Below, one piece after another: positions 1-7,155 of a DNA stretch of 7,972 nucleotides (position 1 is the first letter of the stretch; every line of letters starts with the position of its first letter). The DNA comes from an uncultured Prevotella sp. (GTDB taxonomy: Bacteria > Bacteroidota > Bacteroidia > Bacteroidales > Bacteroidaceae). Where the stretch lies: assembly GCA_934229335.1 (NCBI GenBank), contig CAKQDQ010000108.1, positions 1-7,972 on the forward strand, read 5' to 3'. The notes under the pieces were generated by a model that saw only the letters and a program-made list of their open reading frames with translations, was not told where the DNA came from and made no database searches. The translations under genes and the position numbers were made by a program.

Positions 1-341
1 AGTTTGTCGTGTGTGAGCCATTTGGCTGCCTCATGTTCAAGGAGGGTTAGTTCGCCACATTGCACTGTGCATAGATAACAATGCATGGTGAGGTGGAAGT
101 TAGGGTATGCATAATGGATAGTGGTGAGCAGGCTTTCCACGGTGATTTCTGTTGCCAGTTCCTCTCGTATTTCTCTTTGCAGAGCGATTTCAGGCGTCTC
201 GCCAGGCTCTATTTTTCCACCTGGGAACTCCCACCAATCTTTCCATTCGCCATATCCTCTTTGGGTGGCAAACACTCGATTGCCGTCGCAGATAACGGCT
301 GCCACTACTTCTATATGTTTTTTCTCGTTCATATTCATCAT
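1..341 (-). CDS. MutT-like Nudix hydrolase ((deoxy)nucleoside triphosphate pyrophosphohydrolase), 3' end beyond window
   Basis: 113 complete codons are visible; the C-terminus lies off the left edge. The protein opens MMNMNEKKHIEVVAAVI, then has the MutT-type run WWEFPGGK (about residues 36-43) and a Nudix box at 42-64: G42, E48, R56, E57, E60 and E61 are all in place, which are the metal-binding and catalytic glutamates. The box glycine after EEL is Ala63, a substitution seen in many family members. The family hydrolyses nucleoside triphosphates to monophosphate plus pyrophosphate in the cytoplasm; the WEFPGGK context suggests 8-oxo-dGTP or (d)CTP-like substrates, but substrate cannot be fixed from sequence. 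The first ATG overlaps the helicase stop by one base (TAATG), which suggests translational coupling; in-frame ATGs at 338 and 332 are alternative starts. Family assignment is secure, specificity is not. Confidence 0.93.
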   Translation of the reverse strand, partial: MMNMNEKKHIEVVAAVICDGNRVFATQRGYGEWKDWWEFPGGKIEPGETPEIALQREIREELATEITVESLLTTIHYAYPNFHLTMHCYLCTVQCGELTLLEHEAAKWLTHDK

Positions 342-3300
342 TATCCAATAGCTTTATATTGACTTGCAAAGGCATAGGTGGCTTCCGACATTGGCGTGTT
401 CAGGTGCCACACTATCTGCATTGGCTTCGAGCCTTCTATGCTTTTGATTGTAACCTGTCCGAGATATGTGAACCCCATACGGCAACCGTAGTCGGGATGT
501 TCCACTTGTTGGCGTACGAACAAGAGCATGTTGTTCTCTCCATTACGATAAGCCTCGGCTTCCCGACTTCCCTCACGTACTCGGTTTTGTGTCTCCCAAT
601 GGAAGAACTCACGGTTCTGGGCGTAGTCCTTATATGCTGTCATGGAACCCTCCTCACGCTTTTTGATAATGTCCACGTACATTGCTTCAAGTTTGATGTT
701 CTTCAGTCGCTCCACACCTTCACGCGAAGAAGATTTGCGCTCGATGGTGGAGAGGCCGAGTGCTGCTTGTATCTGTGCCTTGGAATAGACACCATGCAGT
801 CGGAGCGGATTCCATTCTTTATACACGGAATTGTCTGCCTTCTCAAGGACAGAACATTTGTCACGAAGAATCTCAATCACCTCACGCAACTCGTGTACGA
901 ATAATTGGTCGGAGGCGAAATCACGAAACATCGCCTCGATGCTGGCGAAATGGCCTGCTTTATCATATAGGTCATAATAGAGCATCACGGCGCAACGCTT
1001 CTGTTGTTCGGAGAATGTATTCGTGTCGCATCTGAAACCGCTTTCTATGAACTGCAACAATTGGGTGAAGTAAGAGAAAGAGTCGGTTGCGAGCCATTTC
1101 TTGGTGACTGCAAATTTTATTTGTGCTGAATGTGCAGATACCTCATTTCTAACGCCAGCCAACTGGCACATCTCACCCCATGTCAGACTACCATAAATCT
1201 TGTGGAAAGGAATGTGGCTGTAATCCAGGAAACCTTTAAGCGAGAACGAGTTGTTGCACACCTTGTGGTAGGTAGCAATCTCCTTGATGATTCGGCTTCG
1301 GTTGAGACTGCGCAGATAGCCGTCTATGTTTGCAAGAATTTCCTCTTTGGCCTTTTCCTCCAGGACAATCTTGCAACCGAAAGGGGCATTGGTGAAGCCT
1401 CCCTCAATTTCATCCTTGATGTTGCGGGAATGTCGGCCTATGAGTGCCTCAAAGCGGTCCTTATAGCTGAACTCGGTGCGTGAATGACCTACAAAGTCAA
1501 GCACGGTGAGGTGATCCTTGTCCTTGTGCAGACGGAGTCCGCGGCCAAACTGCTGAAGGAAAACCGTAGCACTCTCGGTGGGACGGAGAAACAGTATGGT
1601 GTCGACCTCAGGAATATCCACGCCCTCGTTAAAAAGGTCTACTACAAAGAGATAGTTGATAGTGCCATCCTGAAGTTGTTTCTTGACGAGAGAGCGATGA
1701 CGGTTGTCGTCGTCACTCGTCAGCACATCTGTCCGCAATCCTGCCAGCGTAAACTTGGCGTTCATGAATCGAGCATGCGCCTTGTCGACGCAGAAGCAAA
1801 GGGCGCGGACCTTATTCAGTCTGCCGTTTCCTATGTACTCTTGCATCTTTTTAAGAATAAGCCCGGTACGGAAGTCGTTCTTGGTGTAGATACGCGACAA
1901 CTCAGACGGGTCGTAGCCATGTCCGCTCCATCTTACTTCTGTCAAATCCACATTGTCTGGGATGCCATAATAATAGAATGGAGCAAGCAATCCGGCATTC
2001 AAGGCAGCTGGAAGACGTATTTCGGCAGATATGTGTCCGTCGAAGAAAACCGTGATGTCCTCCTGCCCGTTGGTACGTTCAGGTGTGGCTGTAAGTCCAA
2101 GCAGAATGTGGGGCTTGAAATAGGTCATCAGTTTGACGTAGGTCGGGGCCACAATATGATGAACTTCATCTACAACAATGTAGTCGTAGAAATCTGCGGT
2201 AAGCGGCAGACTGTCTAAACGGTTACGTAATGTATCTTTGCTGGCAAAGACATGCTGATAGGTTGAAGGTTCGTTGTCGCCATCCCATAAGTTACCGAAG
2301 TTGGGGTCTTCGAGCACGATGCGGAAGGTGAGCATGGCTTGACGAAGTATTTCCTGACGATGGGCAATGAAGAGGAAGTGGCAGTCAGGGTGAGCTTCAT
2401 GATAGCGTTTGAAATCGAAAGCTGCGATAACGGTCTTTCCCGTACCAGTTGCAGCCACTACAAGGTTGCGGAAATGGCCGTGCACGTTGCGCTCCACATC
2501 CAGTTTCTCCAAAATCTCCTGCTGATAGTCCTTGGCACGCATAAGGTCAAGGGCTGAGAAATCAAGCAATGGAGTTTCCCAATCTGTGCCTAAAGCCTTC
2601 TTCAGACGTTCGTCGCTGACGCCAGGAATAAAATCCTCAAATGTGGAGTCGTTCCAGTAACTTTCAAACGAATTGCGCACCTCGCCGATAACCTGTGGCA
2701 ACTCAAACTGGGTGGCCTTGAAATTCCATTCCTTACCATCCTTCAAAGCATAACGCGAGAGGTTGCTTGAACCTATATAGGCTGTGTGAAAACCTGAGTT
2801 GCGAAGGAATATGTAGGATTTGGCATGCAGACGGTCTTGCGTTCCGTCATACGAGATCTTTATCTCCGTGTTTCGCAAGGATGCCAATCGTGCAATGGCG
2901 TCGTAATCCGTGGCACCTGTGTAGGTGGTTGTGATGATGCGTAGTTTCTTGCCTTGACTTGTGAACTTTCGCAAACTGCTCCAAAGCAAGTTCAGTCCGC
3001 TTGTCTTGATAAAGGAAACAACCCAACAGATTTCGTCGGCACATAGAATCTCACGGTTAAGTTCGCTCTGCATGTCGGCAGGTCCTCTGCCTCCGAAGAA
3101 CAATGCACTACGACTGAGGGAGGTTATTGGGGTAATGGACTTAAGGTGTTGTTCTATGTCTGGGTATTCGTAGTTTGTGCGGTCGACAACCGCTGTCAGA
3201 ATGCTTTTCTGTGCGTCGATTAGATCGAGCTCTGTGTTATCCACGTTGAATTCCTTGCCTAAGGTCTTAATGACAGAGTTTACAAAGTCGGTATATTTGT

Positions 3301-3514
3301 CGGCATCTTGATCGTCTGGCGTTCCTGCAAACGCAATCTCAATAAGGCGCTGAAGATATTTGCTGAGAATATTGACAGCGTCATCCTTCGAAATCTGTTT
3401 CTTGCCTATATAGAAACGCTCTGTGTCCACCTCGTTCAGTTTCAGTTTGAAGAGGTGGTTGATAATCTGTTCATAAACACCGGTATGAATATTAATATCT
3501 TGCATAAGACCCAT
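341..3514 (-). CDS. PLD-like nuclease / SF2 DEAD/DEAH-box helicase with DUF3427 C-terminal region
   Basis: A 1057-residue protein in three parts. Residues about 120-270 form a phospholipase-D-like domain with one HxK motif (H230-A-K232) followed by GSSN (248-251), the layout of BfiI/Nuc-type PLD nucleases. Residues about 325-680 are a superfamily II helicase core: motif I ATGTGKT (355-361), Ia AHRQE, II DEVH (449-452), III TAT (475-477), V NEGVDIPEVD (from 629) and VI QQFGRGLR (654-661). Residues about 700-1057 match DUF3427, ending in a beta-rich stretch with YLGQVTIKSIEG and PMQIVWHLNTPM. All helicase motifs are intact, so an active ATPase is expected. Family knowledge places such proteins among DNA-acting COG1061-type helicases; a role in DNA repair or defence is inference. 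It ends with a 1-bp overlap into the Nudix gene. The start at 3514 is the first ATG; M4 (3505) is a plausible alternative. Confidence 0.95.
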   Translation of the reverse strand: MGLMQDINIHTGVYEQIINHLFKLKLNEVDTERFYIGKKQISKDDAVNILSKYLQRLIEIAFAGTPDDQDADKYTDFVNSVIKTLGKEFNVDNTELDLIDAQKSILTAVVDRTNYEYPDIEQHLKSITPITSLSRSALFFGGRGPADMQSELNREILCADEICWVVSFIKTSGLNLLWSSLRKFTSQGKKLRIITTTYTGATDYDAIARLASLRNTEIKISYDGTQDRLHAKSYIFLRNSGFHTAYIGSSNLSRYALKDGKEWNFKATQFELPQVIGEVRNSFESYWNDSTFEDFIPGVSDERLKKALGTDWETPLLDFSALDLMRAKDYQQEILEKLDVERNVHGHFRNLVVAATGTGKTVIAAFDFKRYHEAHPDCHFLFIAHRQEILRQAMLTFRIVLEDPNFGNLWDGDNEPSTYQHVFASKDTLRNRLDSLPLTADFYDYIVVDEVHHIVAPTYVKLMTYFKPHILLGLTATPERTNGQEDITVFFDGHISAEIRLPAALNAGLLAPFYYYGIPDNVDLTEVRWSGHGYDPSELSRIYTKNDFRTGLILKKMQEYIGNGRLNKVRALCFCVDKAHARFMNAKFTLAGLRTDVLTSDDDNRHRSLVKKQLQDGTINYLFVVDLFNEGVDIPEVDTILFLRPTESATVFLQQFGRGLRLHKDKDHLTVLDFVGHSRTEFSYKDRFEALIGRHSRNIKDEIEGGFTNAPFGCKIVLEEKAKEEILANIDGYLRSLNRSRIIKEIATYHKVCNNSFSLKGFLDYSHIPFHKIYGSLTWGEMCQLAGVRNEVSAHSAQIKFAVTKKWLATDSFSYFTQLLQFIESGFRCDTNTFSEQQKRCAVMLYYDLYDKAGHFASIEAMFRDFASDQLFVHELREVIEILRDKCSVLEKADNSVYKEWNPLRLHGVYSKAQIQAALGLSTIERKSSSREGVERLKNIKLEAMYVDIIKKREEGSMTAYKDYAQNREFFHWETQNRVREGSREAEAYRNGENNMLLFVRQQVEHPDYGCRMGFTYLGQVTIKSIEGSKPMQIVWHLNTPMSEATYAFASQYKAIG

Positions 3515-3526
3515 ATATATTATTCA

Positions 3527-3579
3527 CAACATTATACATTGCATTAAACAACAAGGATATTGACGATTTCTGTAGCAAA
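3527..3579 (-). promoter_or_regulatory. Possible Bacteroidota-type promoter upstream of the helicase gene
   Basis: Within the 105-bp gap between the DUF1294 and helicase genes, two weak matches to the Bacteroidota -33/-7 pattern (TTTG, then TAnnTTTG) can be read on the minus strand. One is TTTG at 3579-3576 with TATCCTTG at 3559-3552 (16-bp gap); the other is CTTG at 3555-3552 with TAATGTTG at 3534-3527 (17-bp gap). Both carry one mismatch in the -7 element and both gaps are shorter than the usual 19 or so bases. The second would leave almost no leader before the ATG at 3514. The gap size itself supports a separate promoter here, but the exact site is uncertain. Confidence 0.22.
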
Positions 3580-3619
3580 AGACATAGCCAGTTCCGCTTT
3601 CATATAAAATTGCCAATTA

Positions 3620-3895
3620 TTAATTCATGTGCAGATACGTCACCAGGGCAATCTGCATCAGTAGAATGGCAGGGATGCCATATTTGAAATTCTTGTGCAT
3701 CGTCTTATGGTGCCAAACTTTCATTCCCATCCATGCCCCGATGCTTCCTCCGAGGACAGCCAGCAACAAAAGCGTGGCTTCCGAAATGCGCCACTTGGCT
3801 TTCTTAGCCTTATATTTGTCTATGCCGTATACGATGAATGTAACCGTGTTGATGGCAAGGAGATAGTAGGCAAGATAACTGTGTAATGTATTCAT
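3620..3895 (-). CDS. DUF1294 family small membrane protein
   Basis: A 91-residue protein with three likely transmembrane segments (about residues 6-23, 39-57 and 72-89). It carries the DUF1294 pattern: Y-x-x-D-K-x-x-A-K near the end of helix 1 (D26, K27), RISE at 36-39 leading into the second helix with LGGSIGAWMGM (48-58), and a basic HHKTMHKNF loop (62-70) before the third helix. Length is normal for the family, so the gene looks intact. No biochemical function is established for DUF1294 proteins. The start lies 37 bp after the thioredoxin stop, so the two are probably co-transcribed; a purine-rich AGGGGGAGA occurs in that gap but is too far from the ATG to act as a ribosome binding site. 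Inner-membrane location is inferred from the helices. Confidence 0.9.
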   Translation of the reverse strand: MNTLHSYLAYYLLAINTVTFIVYGIDKYKAKKAKWRISEATLLLLAVLGGSIGAWMGMKVWHHKTMHKNFKYGIPAILLMQIALVTYLHMN

Positions 3896-3932
3896 ACTCT
3901 TTTTCTGTTGTTATAATTATTCTCCCCCTGAG

Positions 3933-4232
3933 CTACTTCAAAAAGGGATCAAGCGTTGCCAACAACTCGGCTTTTTCTACCACACCGTTTGTACGCCACA
4001 AGACTTCTCTGTGGCGGAAGAGCATTAGCGTGGGCACGGATTGAATGTGGTATTGGCTTGCAGTTACACCGTATTTTTCTACATCAATCTTTAAGATTCG
4101 GATGCGGTCGCCCAATACGCTCTTTACCTGTTCCAGGATGAGGTGCATCATCTTGCAAGGTTGACACCATGTGGCATAGAAATCAACCAAGACGGGATTG
4201 CTGCTATTTATTACGTCATTAAATGTCTCCAT
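3933..4232 (-). CDS. Thioredoxin family protein with WCQPC active site
   Basis: A 99-residue single-domain thioredoxin starting METFNDVI. Visible features are the buried aspartate in VDFYATW (D17), the redox motif WCQPC (22-26) and the cis-proline loop SVPT (P67), in the usual order and spacing. No signal peptide is present, so it should act in the cytoplasm as a dithiol reductant recycled by thioredoxin reductase. The glycine between the cysteines is replaced by glutamine, which in thioredoxin-fold proteins changes redox potential and partner range; trxA-like function is therefore likely but not certain. The open frame extends nine codons upstream to an ATG at 4259, but the added MFYRNRKIT is not thioredoxin-like, so the ATG at 4232 is preferred. 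It follows mnmE after 187 bp and precedes the DUF1294 gene by 37 bp. Confidence 0.93.
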   Translation of the reverse strand: METFNDVINSSNPVLVDFYATWCQPCKMMHLILEQVKSVLGDRIRILKIDVEKYGVTASQYHIQSVPTLMLFRHREVLWRTNGVVEKAELLATLDPFLK

Positions 4233-4419
4233 AGTTATTTTTCTATTTCTGTAAAACAATTATAGCTTCTGCAGTCTTAAGTTACTTTTCCTAAGAAAAT
4301 CTTTTCATGAACGAACCCTGTAAGCCCTTTCTTCATATAAAGCTTGATAAACCACCATACGCTCCCATGTTTTGGGATAAAAAGTTAAATGGATAAACTT
4401 ATATTGGCTGTTCAAGGAG

Positions 4420-5772
4420 CTACTTTCCGATGCAGAAGTGTTGAAAAATATTTCCAAGAACTTCATGCGTAGTTATCTGTTGCTGCCCTGTTATTTGAGA
4501 TAGATCAGAAAGAACCATTCTTAAGTCTTCTGCTATAAGGTCACCAGATAACTGCATGTCAAATCCCTGTAAGACTCTTTCTATGTTGTGCTCGGCAGAG
4601 AGAAGGTAGTTGTATTGTCGAAGACTTGTTACGATAACATCGGAATCTTTTATCTCGGGAATTTGAGCTGCGTCGTAAATCATCTTCTCTAATGCTTCTA
4701 TGTTTGTACCTTGTTTGGCACTAATAGAAATATTATGAAAATGAGAAAGATGTTTGGGAATATCTGTATGTTGCAGGTCAGACTTGTTGAGAATGATGAG
4801 AAGTTGTTTGCCTTTGCAACGCTCTTCCATCTCCTTTGTTTCTTCTTCTGTAGGTGTGCTGTCTAACAACCATAGTACTATGCGGGCTTTTTCTATGGTC
4901 TGGTAAGTTCTTTCTATGCCTATCTGTTCTACGGTGTCATCAGTTTTGCGTATTCCTGCTGTGTCAATGAATCGGAACTGTACGCCATTTATGTTCATGA
5001 CGTCTTCCACAGTGTCTCTTGTTGTTCCGTGAATATCAGAGACTATTGCTCGCTCTTCCTTCAGTAGTTTATTGAGAAGCGTAGATTTTCCAACATTTGT
5101 TTTTCCTACGATGGCTACTGTTATTCCATTCTTCAGGGCTTGTCCCGTCTTAAAACTTTCTGCCAATCGGGTGATATGATGCAGAATGTTTTGAGTTAGG
5201 GTTAAAAGTTCTCCTCGATCAGCAAACTCAAGTTCTTCATGTTCCGAGAAATCCAACTCGAGTTCAAGAAGAGATGTGAGTTTTAGTAGTTTGTCACGCA
5301 GTTGAGATAGTTCATTAGAGATGCCTCCTCGCAGTTGGCTCATCGCCATAAGGTGCGTGGAGCGGTTTGTGGCTGCAATAACATCTGCCACAGCCTCCGC
5401 TTGCGATAGGTCAAGTTTGCCATTCAGATAAGCACGTTGCGTATATTCACCAGGTTGCGCCATACGACAGCCTTCCTTAACAAGAAGTTCAAGAATACGA
5501 TTTGCTATATATTCACTGCCATGGCAGGATATCTCAGCGCTGTCTTCGCCAGTATAGGAGTGGGGGGCACGGAACACACTAACAAGCACCTCGTCTACTA
5601 TTTCCTCTCCATCTTTAATGTGGCCGTAGACAATGGTGTTAGCTGCTGCGTTTGTTAAGTCTTTTGTGAATAAATGTGAAAGAATCTCCAAAGATTTTTC
5701 TCCAGAGATTCTTATTATTCCTAAAGCCCCACCGAGTTTCGTGGCAAGGGCGCAGATAGTTTCATTGTGCAT
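4420..5772 (-). CDS. mnmE: tRNA uridine-5-carboxymethylaminomethyl(34) synthesis GTPase MnmE
   Basis: A full-length 450-residue MnmE (TrmE). With MnmG it builds the (carboxymethyl)aminomethyl group on U34 of certain tRNAs, using a folate-bound one-carbon unit and GTP hydrolysis. The N-terminal folate-binding domain (about 1-120) opens ETICALAT..GGALGIIRISG and contains SYTGEDSAEISCHG (72-85) and GEYTQRAYLNGKLDLSQAEAVAD (108-130). The G domain inserted in the helical domain has G1 GKTNVGKS (223-230), G2 GTTRD (249-253), G3 DTAG (270-273), the catalytic glutamate E282, G4 NKSD (329-332) and G5 SAK (351-353). It ends in the diagnostic FCIGK with C447. The usual proline in G1 (GxPNxGKS) is Thr225. 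Its ATG overlaps the stop of the nucleoside phosphorylase gene as TAATG. mnmG is not in the window. Confidence 0.98.
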   Translation of the reverse strand: MHNETICALATKLGGALGIIRISGEKSLEILSHLFTKDLTNAAANTIVYGHIKDGEEIVDEVLVSVFRAPHSYTGEDSAEISCHGSEYIANRILELLVKEGCRMAQPGEYTQRAYLNGKLDLSQAEAVADVIAATNRSTHLMAMSQLRGGISNELSQLRDKLLKLTSLLELELDFSEHEELEFADRGELLTLTQNILHHITRLAESFKTGQALKNGITVAIVGKTNVGKSTLLNKLLKEERAIVSDIHGTTRDTVEDVMNINGVQFRFIDTAGIRKTDDTVEQIGIERTYQTIEKARIVLWLLDSTPTEEETKEMEERCKGKQLLIILNKSDLQHTDIPKHLSHFHNISISAKQGTNIEALEKMIYDAAQIPEIKDSDVIVTSLRQYNYLLSAEHNIERVLQGFDMQLSGDLIAEDLRMVLSDLSQITGQQQITTHEVLGNIFQHFCIGK

Positions 5773-6677
5773 TATATTCTTTCAAGAACGATTTTTATTA
5801 AATTCTCTATATTGTTCTTATATTCTGTATTCATTTCCTTGGCATATCGGTTGGCTATTACCATACAACATGTCATGGCTCGATGTCCTAATAGTGCAGA
5901 GAGTCCTGCAACGGCAGATGATTCCATCTCGAAATTACATACTTTTAATTCATCACCTTTTTTGCAGGCATCAGTAGTCTCTGGTACGATGTATCTGAAC
6001 GATTCTACTTTTTCGTTTTGCTGTGGGTCTTGAATAGGTATGCGTATCTGCCTACCTTGTGGACCATAAAAACCACCACAGGCAATGGTGATGCCACGTA
6101 CCATATCGTTACCTGCAATATGGTTTATTAAAGACGCATCAGCGTTTGCCACGTATGGCGCGCCCTTTAATGGTGACCAATTCATGTGTTTCTTAAATGC
6201 TTCTTCCAGTTGCAGGTCACAAACATTGTTGCGTCCTGCATAATAGTTTAGCAGTCCATCAAACCCGATAGACTTTACTGATGCGATGAAACAGCCAAGG
6301 GGAGTCTCAGGTTGCAGTCCTCCACAAGTTCCTATACGTACTATTGTTAGTTGGCGATGAATAGGTTTGTCTGTCCTTGTCATGAAATCAATGTTGGCAA
6401 GAGCATCAAGTTCTGTCATCACAATATCAATATTGTCGCAACCAATACCTGTGCTTTGTACTGTTATACGTTTACCTTTATAAACACCCGTAATAGTATG
6501 AAATTCACGTGATTTAACCTCATTTTCTATAGTTTCAAGAAAAGACGCTACAGTGCTTACTCTGTCAGGGTCTCCGACTAATATAACTTTGTCGGCAAGG
6601 TGTTCCGGCTTAAGGTGCAAGTGAAAGGCGCTGCCGTCGGGGTTTATTATTAGCTCTGATTCTGCATAGTGTTTCAT
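5772..6677 (-). CDS. udp: Nucleoside phosphorylase, uridine phosphorylase-like (PNP/UDP family)
   Basis: A 301-residue member of the PNP_UDP_1 family, which splits nucleosides with phosphate into base and ribose-1-phosphate during salvage. Visible motifs are the phosphate-binding GDPDRV (35-40), the glycine-rich TGIGCDNIDIVMTEL (76-90), RIGTCGG (114-120), FYGPQGRQIR (203-212) and the nucleoside-contacting NFEMESSA (248-255). The FEMES signature and the GRQ-type loop favour uridine phosphorylase, but Bacteroidales versions are longer than the roughly 250 residues of E. coli Udp and their substrate is less certain, so the symbol is by homology only. The gene starts 31 bp after the DUF486 gene and its TAA overlaps the mnmE ATG by one base, so co-transcription and coupled translation with mnmE are likely. 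Confidence 0.93.
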   Translation of the reverse strand: MKHYAESELIINPDGSAFHLHLKPEHLADKVILVGDPDRVSTVASFLETIENEVKSREFHTITGVYKGKRITVQSTGIGCDNIDIVMTELDALANIDFMTRTDKPIHRQLTIVRIGTCGGLQPETPLGCFIASVKSIGFDGLLNYYAGRNNVCDLQLEEAFKKHMNWSPLKGAPYVANADASLINHIAGNDMVRGITIACGGFYGPQGRQIRIPIQDPQQNEKVESFRYIVPETTDACKKGDELKVCNFEMESSAVAGLSALLGHRAMTCCMVIANRYAKEMNTEYKNNIENLIKIVLERI

Positions 6678-6708
6678 AAATCACAGGTGTTAAATGATTA
6701 GACATTTA

Positions 6709-7083
6709 TTATTTCATAAAGACAAGGTATACAGCCGCTATCAACATGACAAACGCCAATGCGTGGTTCCAATGAAGCGACTCTCCTTGAAACATTATAG
6801 TTGACATTACGGCAAAGACTATAAGGCTTATACATTCTTGTATTACCTTTAACTGTACCAAACTGTATGGTCCACCATTGTCTATAAATCCAATTCTGTT
6901 TGCTGGTACTTGGCAACAATACTCGAAAAAAGCTATAGCCCACGAGAATATTATAACTCCAATTAGTGGCCAGTTGGAAGATACGCCTGTTTGCTGTAAC
7001 TTAAGATGCCCATACCAAGCAAATGTCATGAAGACATTGCTTAGTATGAGCAACAATATGGTATATAAACCATTCATATTCAT
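6709..7083 (-). CDS. DUF486 (DMT-superfamily-like) membrane protein
   Basis: A 124-residue protein with four predicted membrane helices (about 6-24, 37-54, 76-95 and 104-122), the size and layout of DUF486 (COG3169) proteins related to small drug/metabolite transporters. Family-type motifs are FAWYGHLK (21-28), SWAIAFFEYCCQVPANRIG (47-65) and YSLVQLKVIQECISL (73-87). No transported substrate is established for the family. The reading frame ends in tandem stops (TAA TAA). Two in-frame ATGs, at 7083 and 7077, can serve as start; the first is taken. It lies between gltA (72 bp upstream) and the nucleoside phosphorylase gene (31 bp downstream). An inner-membrane location is inferred from the helices. 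Confidence 0.92.
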   Translation of the reverse strand: MNMNGLYTILLLILSNVFMTFAWYGHLKLQQTGVSSNWPLIGVIIFSWAIAFFEYCCQVPANRIGFIDNGGPYSLVQLKVIQECISLIVFAVMSTIMFQGESLHWNHALAFVMLIAAVYLVFMK

Positions 7084-7155
7084 GTTCCTTTTCTCGCCAT
7101 GGCAGAAAGTAAGTAAACTTAGTTCTGCTCATTTGGCTTAACGAAAACGTTCTTC

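Noticed and set aside
359..904. A 181-residue plus-strand open frame opposite the helicase C-terminus
   Set aside because: Antisense to the well-supported DUF3427 region, cysteine-rich random-looking protein with no family features.
1484..2218. A 244-residue open frame on the plus strand inside the helicase gene
   Set aside because: It lies wholly antisense to the helicase core, which has every expected motif, and its own translation shows no recognisable domain; it is a shadow frame.
3607..3620. AATTGGCAATT palindrome just after the DUF1294 stop
   Set aside because: Arms are separated by a single base, so no hairpin can form, and it is A+T-rich enough to occur by chance.
4260..4275. TATAATTG on the minus strand upstream of the thioredoxin gene as a possible -7 element
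   Set aside because: One mismatch to TAnnTTTG, but no TTTG-like element at the right distance upstream, so a promoter cannot be placed there with confidence.
4360..4385. CCC-AAAACAT-GGG in the mnmE-thioredoxin gap as a terminator
   Set aside because: A three-base-pair stem without a following T-run is not a credible terminator.
6698..6943. An 81-residue minus-strand frame overlapping the DUF486 gene
   Set aside because: Same strand but a different frame from a clear four-helix family protein; no family features of its own.
7130..7150. AACG-TTTT-CGTT after the gltA stop as a possible terminator hairpin
   Set aside because: Only a 4-bp stem and no U-run after it; too weak to call.
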